Assembly: GCF_002902755.1 (NCBI RefSeq)
Contig: NZ_PPRS01000073.1
Span: 1 to 64,000, forward strand
From: Mammaliicoccus lentus
GTDB lineage: Bacteria; Bacillota; Bacilli; Staphylococcales; Staphylococcaceae
Direction of reading: 5' to 3'
DNA: 64,000 bases
Both the position numbers and the translations under genes were made by a program. This document shows positions 57,634 to 64,000 of the stretch, piece by piece. The notes under the pieces are model-generated. The model ran no database searches. It was not told the origin of the DNA and saw only the letters and a program-made list of their open reading frames with translations. Each line of letters starts with the position of its first letter. Within the stretch, counting starts at the first letter, position 1.

Positions 57634-58025
57634 TTTGAGTGATATTTCGGGTAATCGCTACGTAAAGTAGAGGAAAGTCCATGCTCACACATTCTGAGAT
57701 GAATGTAGTGTTCGTGCTTGGTGAAACAATAAGCCAGGGCAATAATTGACGGCAACGAAATAACCTAAGTTTATTTTAAATATGGTTAGTGTAGTTTGAA
57801 AGTGCCACAGTGACGTAGCTTCTACAGAAATGTAGAAGGTGGAACGCGGTAAACCCCTCGAGTGAGCAATCCAAAATTGGTAGGAGCACTTCTTTGACGG
57901 AAATGAACGGAATAAGAAGGTATGTTAAACATACAGACAGATGATTATCACTGGCGTACGAGTGTAACTAGTACACGTTTGAAGTACTAAAGGACAGAAC
58001 ATGGCTTACAGATTTATCACTTACT
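57634..58025 (+). ncRNA. rnpB: RNase P RNA (type B)
   Basis: The catalytic RNA that removes 5' leaders of tRNA precursors. It contains the conserved block GAGGAAAGTCCATGCTCACA, the GACGGCAA region, GGAACGCGGTAAACCCCTCG and the 3' ACAGAACATGGCTTACA. The ends AGTGATA (57638) and TATCACT (58015) pair as P1. About 390 nt, normal for staphylococci. A terminator follows. The gpsB-rnpB-rlmL order is conserved. Ends are approximate. Confidence 0.96.
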
Positions 58026-58031
58026 AGTGTC

Positions 58032-58060
58032 GCTCTCCCACGCAGGAGAGCTTTTTATTT
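58032..58060 (+). terminator. Terminator after rnpB
   Basis: GCTCTCC (58032-58038) pairs with GGAGAGC (58045-58051), then a T run. Confidence 0.9.
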
Positions 58061-58097
58061 GGAAATAATATTAAATTTAATATAAAGGAGTATATAC

Positions 58098-59219
58098 ATG
58101 TATCAATTACTCGCTACTAGTCCAATGGGATTAGAATCAATTGTTGCTAAAGAAGTTCAAGAACTTGGCTATGAAACAACAGTAGAAAACGGTCGCGTAT
58201 TATTTGAAGGTGACGAAACTGCAATAGTGAAAGCAAACTTATGGTTACGAACAGCTGACAGAGTCAAAATCGTAGTCGGACGCTTTCATGCTACCACTTT
58301 TGATGAACTTTTTGAAAAGACAAAATCATTACCATGGGAAAGTGTTATCGGAGCTAAAGGTATGTTCCCTGTTCAAGGTAAAAGTGTAAAATCTAAACTC
58401 TTCAGTGTTTCTGACTGCCAAGCAATTGTTAAAAAAGCAATTGTTGAAAGACTTAAACATGTATATAACATAAAAGGTTGGATTGATGAAACAGGTAGTA
58501 AGTATCAAGTAGAAGTTTCAATGTTGAAAGATGAAGCATTCCTTACTATTGATACTTCTGGTTCAGGATTGCATAAAAGAGGCTATAGATTAGCACAAGG
58601 TGAAGCACCAATGAAAGAAACATTAGCAGCAGCACTTGTTCGCTTAACGAATTGGAAAGGTGAAACACCATTTATCGATCCGTTCTGTGGTTCTGGAACA
58701 ATTGCTATAGAAGCTTGTTTAATCGCTCAAAATATAGCACCAGGATTTAATCGAAGCTTTGCAAGTGAAGAATGGGATATTATACCAGAAGGTTTATTTG
58801 AACAATTAAGACAAGAAGCTGATGAAGCTGCTGACTATGATAAAGAAATTAATCTTGTGGCAAGTGATATAGATCCTAAAATGGTAGAAATAGCTAAAGC
58901 AAACGCTGATGAAGTAGGTTTAGGAGACGTTATCAAATTTAAAGTACAAGACGTTCACGATGTTTCAGTACCAGAAGGTCCAGTATCTATAATTGGTAAC
59001 CCTCCATATGGAGAGCGTATAGGTGAGCGAAACGAAGTAGAAGCTATGTATAAACATTTAGGCGAAATTATAAATAAAAACAATCAAGTTTCACTTTATA
59101 TGTTAACAAGCTATAAAGAATTCGAACATTTAATAGGTCGTAAAGCAACAAAACGAAGAAAACTCTTTAACGGTTATATTGAATGTACTTATTATCAATA
59201 TTGGGGTAAAAGAAAATAA
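58098..59219 (+). CDS. rlmL: 23S rRNA guanine-N2 methyltransferase, RlmL/YpsC family
   Basis: 373 residues: N-terminal ferredoxin-like and THUMP RNA-binding domains (about 1-155), then a SAM-dependent methyltransferase with FIDPFCGSGTIAIEA and the catalytic NPPYGER. It matches B. subtilis YpsC and lacks the C-terminal RlmK half of the E. coli protein. The target base is inferred from the family. AAAGGAG precedes the ATG. Confidence 0.92.
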   Translation: MYQLLATSPMGLESIVAKEVQELGYETTVENGRVLFEGDETAIVKANLWLRTADRVKIVVGRFHATTFDELFEKTKSLPWESVIGAKGMFPVQGKSVKSKLFSVSDCQAIVKKAIVERLKHVYNIKGWIDETGSKYQVEVSMLKDEAFLTIDTSGSGLHKRGYRLAQGEAPMKETLAAALVRLTNWKGETPFIDPFCGSGTIAIEACLIAQNIAPGFNRSFASEEWDIIPEGLFEQLRQEADEAADYDKEINLVASDIDPKMVEIAKANADEVGLGDVIKFKVQDVHDVSVPEGPVSIIGNPPYGERIGERNEVEAMYKHLGEIINKNNQVSLYMLTSYKEFEHLIGRKATKRRKLFNGYIECTYYQYWGKRK

Positions 59220-59231
59220 ACCTTATTGTCA

Positions 59232-59278
59232 TAGACAAATCAAACGCGAAGATGCGTGCTGATTTGTCTATTTTTTGT
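59232..59278 (+). terminator. Terminator after rlmL
   Basis: TAGACAAATCA (59232-59242) pairs with TGATTTGTCTA (59260-59270), with an inner ACGC/GCGT stem and a T run. Confidence 0.9.
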
Positions 59279-59285
59279 AGTAGGT

Positions 59286-59434
59286 GGGGTAGTTATTGAC
59301 ACTTCTCATCAAACGTGTCAATAACAGTACCCTTATTGTCTTTTCTCATCAAACGTGTCAACAACATATTGTAAAATCACTGGCTAACGTGCAAGTCCCA
59401 TTAAACAAGCTCGTTAGCCAATATGATACTACCC
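59286..59434 (+). repeat. Two-hairpin intergenic repeat, copy 2 (first hairpin duplicated)
   Basis: GTTATTGACAC (59292-59302) pairs perfectly with GTGTCAATAAC (59315-59325) around loop TTCTCATCAAAC. A second copy of that loop with weaker arms follows at 59333-59366. Then GGCTAACG (59382-59389) pairs with CGTTAGCC (59412-59419). GGGTAGT (59287-59293) and ACTACCC (59428-59434) are possible terminal inverted repeats of the whole element. Confidence 0.75.
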
Positions 59435-59444
59435 AAAATTTATA

Positions 59445-60364
59445 CTAGTTGTTATCTTTATGAAATTCATGGTTCATATTATAGCTAAATTTTATATTTC
59501 TTTTTTGTTCTGGAAAAAAATACTTAGTACAAATTCTTCTAACTGTTCTCTCTTTGAATGGACTGCACCAATCTATAGCTTCTTTAATTGTAAATGGACC
59601 TCTTTTTAGACAATATAATTCTCTTAAATTATTTATCAAAATTTCTTTATTTAATACATCCGTCTCACAATAAGTACAATAATTATATTTTTGTAAATCT
59701 TTAACAATGATAGTGTTTAATTTTTTACAGACTGGACACCTTATTCCTTTTTCAATGGTATTAAATTCGATAAAGTTTTCTCGTTGATAATATTTCGAAT
59801 GTGTTTTTTCGTATTGTTTAATTTTATTTAAAATCAAAAAATCATTATTAGGACTTTTTATGGGAATAATTTTAGATAGGCTATTTAACTGATGGGGTAG
59901 TATAAAATTGTGATAAGGTAATTGTAAATGGTTCGTTAAAATAAAGCAGGAGTTTGTAAATACGACATATGATTCAATATTTACATTAATATCAAGCTTA
60001 TTACATAAATATCTTAATTCGTGCTCAATTTTTTTCATTTGTATAAAAGGGGATTGAATTTGTGCACCTAATTTACTTTTCATAAAATTTTCTTCAAAAT
60101 ACCATTCCCCGCTAAAGTTTTTTATTTCAAATATGATTAATTTATTTTGATAAATTACTAGAAAATCTATTTGTGTATGATTATTATTTCCTATTTCTAA
60201 ATTTCTAAAATAACATACATTGCCAGTTGCATCTAATAATGCTTTGAAATATTTTCACCATCATTTCCTGATTGCATAAATAATAAATCTTTACGATGGT
60301 CGTTATTGAGTATAACTCTTCCTTCTAAAGACTGAATATATAATTTATAATCTCGTTCGTTCAT
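59445..60364 (-). pseudogene. NERD-domain protein, frameshifted
   Basis: Reading from ATG 60364 (minus strand, after GGGGAG), the product begins MNERDYKLYIQSLEGRVILN and hits a stop soon after GNDGEN. One base added in the AAAA run (plus-strand T at 60252-60255) would continue as YFKALLDATGNVCYF, then IDFLVIYQNKLIIFEIKNFSG. That is the NERD nuclease-related core with the acidic and Glu-x-Lys residues. The C-terminal part has a zinc-ribbon-like CPVCKKLN and CTYC pair. Only the 212 C-terminal residues read as one ORF. Confidence 0.75.
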
Positions 60365-60411
60365 TTTTCTCCCCTTACAAAAATAGTATGGAACATGCAC
60401 CTTAACTTAAA

Positions 60412-60462
60412 ATAACATCTCATTTCACTGATTTACTCAGTTATAAATGAGATGTTATGTTT
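60412..60462. terminator. Terminator of the ba3 oxidase operon
   Basis: ATAACATCTCATTT (60412-60425) is a perfect complement to AAATGAGATGTTAT (60445-60458), with an inner CTGA/TCAG stem. It lies 60 bp past the oxidase subunit I stop (minus strand). Confidence 0.85.
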
Positions 60463-60519
60463 TATTTTGTTGCCAGGAAAGAACATCATAACTGTCCCAC
60501 TCCTGTTCTAATTATAAAA

Positions 60520-62187
60520 TTACCAAAGCTTGCCTTCTCCCATTCCTTTAGCTCCTGGTGGTGGGTCGGTAAACATTTGTCCGATAGGGAAGGTATAAGC
60601 GATTAAGATTAATAATACTGTAACAATGATTAAGAATCTCCAATTCTCTGCGAATTTAATAACTGGTGCGTCTTGATCTAAAGCTTCAGCTACTGGGTAT
60701 TCTTCGTCTCCTTTAGGTGAAAGGAAAACTAAATGTATAAATACCATTACTACTAAGATAATTGATATAAATAGTATCGTTCCGCCAACTGCTTGCAGTA
60801 TTTGATATGGAACCCATTCAGCTGCTTGTTTAGATCCACCGTATGTTGAAAATGCAGATCTTCTAGGTGCCCCTTTAACTAAACCGATATAATGCATTGC
60901 GCCACTCATAACCGTCATCCCAATTGCCCATGTATAACCTTGAATAATCGCTAATTTATTTGTAAACTTAGTTAATTTTCTACCTGTACAATGTGGTATT
61001 AACCAATACATCATACCAAAGAACGTTAGTATTACTGCTGAAGCAACTGTTAAATGGAAGTGTCCAGTAACCCAAATTGTATTATGAATTAATCCATTCA
61101 TTTGTGCCGAAGCGTTTACTAAACCACCAGCACCACCTGGTATAAACGCTAGCATTCCTAAAAACGGTAATACAAATCTTGCATCATTCCATGGTAGAGA
61201 TTTAAACCAACCGAATAAACCTTTATATCCTAATGAACGCCCATAATTTTCAAAAGTTGCAAAAAGGCTAAACGCTGTCATAAATGATGGTACGACAACC
61301 ATGAATGTTAAAATAACTTGGAAGTATTTCCATATATCATCAATACCTGGTTCAACTAATTGATGATGAATCCCAACTGGAATACTGAAGAATAAGAATA
61401 GCATGAATGACATTCTAGCTAAATTGTCCGAGAAAGCTTTTGCACCAATAATTTTTGCACCAATAATTTTTGGAACAATAGCATACCAACACATATAAGC
61501 AGGCAAAAGCCAAAAGTAAACAAGTGCATGTCCAAAATACCAAAAGAGTGTTCTACTTAATGAGACGTCGACTCTTTCAACTAAACCTAAAGACCAAGGT
61601 ATAAGTTGGAAAAGAACTGTTGATGCTACCCCTAAAGAGCAGACAATCCACATTACATCGTTAATCGTAACCATATAACTTAATAATGGTGATTTCTTAC
61701 CAGGATTCTTTTTCTTAAATTCTGCATATTTTAAAATTTGTCCACTTACAGAAATCCAACTACCAACTACGACTAAAGCCATTCCAACATAGAATATAAC
61801 GTGTGCTTTCAAAGGTACATAAAATGTATATAAAACAGTTGCCTTATTTAAAAGGACCATAGTTGCAGCCATTGCTGTACCTACAACCATTACCCAAAAT
61901 CCAATCCAACCTAACTTTCTTTGTAGTGGTGACAGATTTCCTGCCGTCTTCGCTACTGCTGAATATTGGAATCCAATAATAAAGAAAGTCGTTAATACTA
62001 ACGCTAATACAATACCGTGTACAGTAAGTATTTGATAGTATGAAATTGATTTAGGTAGTTGTAATAAACCTGATCTAACAAAAGTTTGTAGTAAACCTGC
62101 GAGTCCCCCTAGGATTAAACAACAAATTGCTACGTACATATGTGCCATAACAAGTTTACTATCTTTTTTGCTTAAACGTTCTATCAT
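60520..62187 (-). CDS. cbaA: ba3-type cytochrome c oxidase subunit I
   Basis: The catalytic haem-copper subunit that reduces O2 and pumps protons. 555 residues with about 14 membrane helices. Haem and copper ligands are readable: low-spin haem His57 (LTVHGIVLAL), the CuB/Tyr region GHALVYFWLLPAY, the His pair in GIHHQLVEPG, and GHFHLTVASA. It is a B-type oxidase without the A-type D-channel motif. A 15-bp in-frame tandem duplication (61441-61470) gives KIIGAKIIGAK. It overlaps subunit II by 4 bp. Confidence 0.94.
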   Translation of the reverse strand: MIERLSKKDSKLVMAHMYVAICCLILGGLAGLLQTFVRSGLLQLPKSISYYQILTVHGIVLALVLTTFFIIGFQYSAVAKTAGNLSPLQRKLGWIGFWVMVVGTAMAATMVLLNKATVLYTFYVPLKAHVIFYVGMALVVVGSWISVSGQILKYAEFKKKNPGKKSPLLSYMVTINDVMWIVCSLGVASTVLFQLIPWSLGLVERVDVSLSRTLFWYFGHALVYFWLLPAYMCWYAIVPKIIGAKIIGAKAFSDNLARMSFMLFLFFSIPVGIHHQLVEPGIDDIWKYFQVILTFMVVVPSFMTAFSLFATFENYGRSLGYKGLFGWFKSLPWNDARFVLPFLGMLAFIPGGAGGLVNASAQMNGLIHNTIWVTGHFHLTVASAVILTFFGMMYWLIPHCTGRKLTKFTNKLAIIQGYTWAIGMTVMSGAMHYIGLVKGAPRRSAFSTYGGSKQAAEWVPYQILQAVGGTILFISIILVVMVFIHLVFLSPKGDEEYPVAEALDQDAPVIKFAENWRFLIIVTVLLILIAYTFPIGQMFTDPPPGAKGMGEGKLW

Positions 62188-62663
62188 TTCTTATCCACAA
62201 CCTTTATCATCGACTTCATATCGGCATGTCCAATACCACAATATTCATTACATAAAATGAGGTATTCACGTTTTTCGTCAAACTTTTTTTCATACTGACT
62301 TATGTGTCCAGGTTCTAACATCATATTTACGTTCGTACCTGGTAAACTAAAGCCATGTAACGTATCTTTGCTTGTAGCAATGATTTTTACTTTAGATCCT
62401 TTCGGTATTTCAACCTTTGCTGGTTGATAGCTAAATGCTGAAGCTACGAATACAAGTTCATAGTCATAGTCTTTCCCGCTAACTTTGTGCAAACCTGGTT
62501 TATTAAATGGTTCAATTTCATCAACTCTATCAGGGTTAATGTATTCTCTACCTGATGCTGCTGGCGTGTGTCCGTTATGTAACGCCGTAATGATTAATAT
62601 CGCTAAAAATAGAACTAAGGAACTGATTCCAGTTGTCAGCCAGATTTTTTCATACTTATGCAC
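62184..62663 (-). CDS. cbaB: ba3-type cytochrome c oxidase subunit II
   Basis: It accepts electrons from cytochrome c through the binuclear CuA centre. From GTG 62663, which follows AAGGGGG on the minus strand, it has 159 residues: one N-terminal membrane helix (about 8-30) and a cupredoxin domain with ligands in CNEYCGIGHADM (two Cys, His, Met) and an upstream His in LHGFSL. A longer in-frame reading to 62714 would overlap the preceding small gene and covers the ribosome site. Confidence 0.93.
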   Translation of the reverse strand: MHKYEKIWLTTGISSLVLFLAILIITALHNGHTPAASGREYINPDRVDEIEPFNKPGLHKVSGKDYDYELVFVASAFSYQPAKVEIPKGSKVKIIATSKDTLHGFSLPGTNVNMMLEPGHISQYEKKFDEKREYLILCNEYCGIGHADMKSMIKVVDKK

Positions 62664-62674
62664 GTAAATCCCCC

Positions 62675-62830
62675 TTAAATTCTTACAAGATATAAAATGA
62701 AACAAATTACCCATAATACTGCAAAAATACCTCCTATTGTAAAAACTGAATACAATGTTCCACTTAAGTCTAAATCGTCATGTGAATGGTGTTCAGCTTC
62801 TTTAATCGTTTTATTATTTTGCCTTGTCAT
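62675..62830 (-). CDS. ba3-type cytochrome c oxidase subunit IIa
   Basis: A 51-residue protein: a charged start with a His-rich stretch (EAEHHSHDDLDLSGTLYSV) followed by one membrane helix (about 29-49). It lies 11 bp before subunit II on the same strand. Size, the LxGT-SV pattern and position match the CoxIIa family of ba3 oxidases, which supplies the helix missing from subunit II. AAGGAT precedes the ATG. It is first in the operon. Confidence 0.85.
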   Translation of the reverse strand: MTRQNNKTIKEAEHHSHDDLDLSGTLYSVFTIGGIFAVLWVICFILYLVRI

Positions 62831-62862
62831 ATGATTCATCCTTTCTTATATTCTCTTCATTA

Positions 62863-62872
62863 CTTATAATAG
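62863..62872 (-). promoter_or_regulatory. Predicted -10 of the ba3 oxidase operon
   Basis: On the minus strand TATTAT (62871-62866) gives a predicted start near 62858, 28 bp before the first gene. No good -35 is present, fitting an activator-dependent promoter. Confidence 0.45.
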
Positions 62873-62891
62873 AGTAGAGATTGAGAAAAAT

Positions 62892-62909
62892 ATGTGATTT
62901 AAATCACAT
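62892..62909. promoter_or_regulatory. FNR/CRP-family operator (ATGTGATTTAAATCACAT)
   Basis: A perfect 18-bp palindrome containing TGTGA-N6-TCACA, the site type bound by FNR/CRP regulators including staphylococcal ArcR. Its centre is about 42 bp upstream of the predicted oxidase start, the usual class II activator position. It could also affect the divergent dynamin-like gene, whose ATG is 39 bp away. Confidence 0.7.
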
Positions 62910-62947
62910 TATCAAAATTATTTGCGCTTATTTAAAGGGGATTAATA

Positions 62948-64000
62948 ATGAAAAGCAATCAAGAATCATTAGACTTATTATATAAATTGAAAAAAGAAAT
63001 CGAAAAATCTTCGAACATTTCATTGATTAAGCAAATTAATGAAATGATAAAAAAAGTTTATAACAAACAATATACTGTAAGTTTTGTCGGCCACTTTTCT
63101 GCAGGTAAATCAACATTAATAAACAATGTCATTGGACAGAATATTTTACCGAGTTCACCAGTACCGACGACAAGTAACACTGCACAATTAATATCATCTA
63201 ATCAAAATAGCATTTCGGTAAATTTAAATGATAATCAATATACAGTCGTACAAGAACAAGAAGACGTAAAGAAGTTAAATACTGAGGATAGGGAAGTAGA
63301 GTCGATAGAAATTGAATTTACGTCTGATAAATTTAATAGAGGATTTACTTTCCAAGATACACCGGGCGTAGACTCAATGAGTGATAATCATAGAGAAAGT
63401 GCTTTTCAATATTTATTAACATCAAATTACGTATTTTATACTGTCGATTATAATCATGTTCAATCAGACATGAATTTTAACTTTATAAAGTCATTAAACA
63501 AACTTGATATACCAGTCATTCTAGTCGTAAATCAAATTGACAAACATGATGATGAAGAAATTTCATTTGAAATTTATAAAAATCGTGTGAATAAAGCACT
63601 AAAAGATTGGAATTTAAACGTAGAAGAAGTATTTTATGTTTCTAAATTTGAAACTAAATATAACGAGAAAGAAAAGTTTAATCATTTTATTCACGAATTA
63701 GATAAAAATAGAACAGAACATCAACATTTTATTGAACGCGTGACAAATTATATTAAAAACGATCAACTAGAATATATTAAGAATAATATGGAAGACATTC
63801 TATCTGAAATCGATTCTACTGAAGAAACTTTTGATGAAGATTACAAAGCTTACAAAGAAAAGTACAACGTACAAAATGAGCATTCACTTATACAAAATAA
63901 AGATGAATTCAGACAAAACTTAAAAGACACGAGAAAAGAAATATTAGATAATGCTTATTTAATGCCTTATGAAATGAGAGAAACAATTAGAAAATATTTA
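62948..64000 (+). CDS. Dynamin-like GTPase (DynA-type), N-terminal part
   Basis: 351 codons are open to the window edge with no stop, so the gene is partial. The G1 motif is GHFSAGKST (48-56), the switch region DTPGVDSM, and the G4 motif NQID (in VVNQIDKHD), placing it in the bacterial dynamin family. Long charged helices follow, as in the stalk of DynA-like proteins, which remodel membranes. AAAGGGG precedes ATG 62948. In staphylococci the homologue lies near rlmL; here the oxidase operon separates them. Confidence 0.88.
   Translation, partial: MKSNQESLDLLYKLKKEIEKSSNISLIKQINEMIKKVYNKQYTVSFVGHFSAGKSTLINNVIGQNILPSSPVPTTSNTAQLISSNQNSISVNLNDNQYTVVQEQEDVKKLNTEDREVESIEIEFTSDKFNRGFTFQDTPGVDSMSDNHRESAFQYLLTSNYVFYTVDYNHVQSDMNFNFIKSLNKLDIPVILVVNQIDKHDDEEISFEIYKNRVNKALKDWNLNVEEVFYVSKFETKYNEKEKFNHFIHELDKNRTEHQHFIERVTNYIKNDQLEYIKNNMEDILSEIDSTEETFDEDYKAYKEKYNVQNEHSLIQNKDEFRQNLKDTRKEILDNAYLMPYEMRETIRKYL

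Noticed and set aside
59382-59419. GGCTAACG/CGTTAGCC hairpin as a simple terminator
   Set aside because: There is no T run after it, the loop is long, and the same sequence recurs in reverse at 53.1 kb, so a repeat element explains it better.
60083-60083. NERD gene starting at 60083 as an intact 212-residue protein
   Set aside because: No ribosome site precedes this ATG, and the missing N-terminal domain is readable upstream in another frame, so a frameshifted longer gene is more likely.
62664-62714. Longer start for oxidase subunit II at 62714
   Set aside because: It would overlap the subunit IIa gene and include the AAGGGGG ribosome site of the GTG start at 62663.

Overview
The window is low-GC Firmicutes chromosome with Staphylococcaceae gene content. 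Staphylococcal-type EbpS, SrrAB, the type B RNase P RNA and the gene order around pbp2-recU-gpsB-rnpB all point that way. Unlike Staphylococcus aureus it carries qcrABC (a menaquinol:cytochrome c oxidoreductase) and a ba3-type cytochrome c oxidase operon. That fits an oxidase-positive lineage, most likely Mammaliicoccus (former S. sciuri group), with Macrococcus as an alternative. The genus is inferred from gene content, not from a database match. There is no prophage, no intact insertion sequence, no CRISPR array and no tRNA that I can see.

Layout. 1-560: a 41-bp tandem repeat array and its tail. 0.6-9.2 kb: AraC-type regulator, zwf, rnz, proC, an SDR, an aldo/keto reductase, nudF, fur, xerD and a 35-residue membrane ORF coupled to xerD. 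9.2-17.8 kb: a DUF309 gene, scpA-scpB-rluB, then resA-resB-resC-srrA-srrB (cytochrome c maturation plus respiratory two-component system). 17.8-18.6 kb: FMN riboswitch and ribU. 18.9-26 kb: ferredoxin, ypbB-recQ, ebpS, a CBS protein, ypdA, ansA. 26-31.8 kb: cmk, rpsA, der, gpsA, two yphEF-like genes, hup. 31.9-39.2 kb: hepS-menG-hepT (menaquinone), ndk, aroC-aroB, a TPR protein, ypiB, ypiF. 39.4-43 kb: qcrABC, ypjA-like, Zn peptidase. 43.4-53 kb: mazG-like, bshA, cca, birA, dinG, asnS, dnaD, nth, ypoC. 53.2-59.2 kb: pbp2/recU, yppE, ypsA, gpsB, rnpB, rlmL. 59.2-64 kb: a repeat element, a frameshifted NERD-domain gene, the ba3 oxidase operon and the first third of a dynamin-like GTPase that runs off the end.

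How it fits together. Menaquinone synthesis (hepS, menG, hepT), the bc complex (qcrABC), cytochrome c assembly (resABC), the terminal oxidase and the regulator SrrAB all lie within 64 kb, so most of a cytochrome-c-dependent respiratory branch is readable here. Likely control sites are a CcpA cre upstream of resA, a good sigma-A promoter before qcrA, and a perfect FNR/CRP-type palindrome about 42 bp upstream of the predicted start of the oxidase operon. YpdA and BshA serve bacillithiol metabolism.

Points most worth a second look: the 41-bp array and its dispersed relatives; a three-hairpin intergenic repeat family with covarying stems, two copies of which bracket qcrABC; a separate two-hairpin repeat pair; SrrA with Asn in place of the nearly invariant receiver-domain Lys; an A8 tract that puts the natural nth start out of frame; and a one-base frameshift in the NERD gene.
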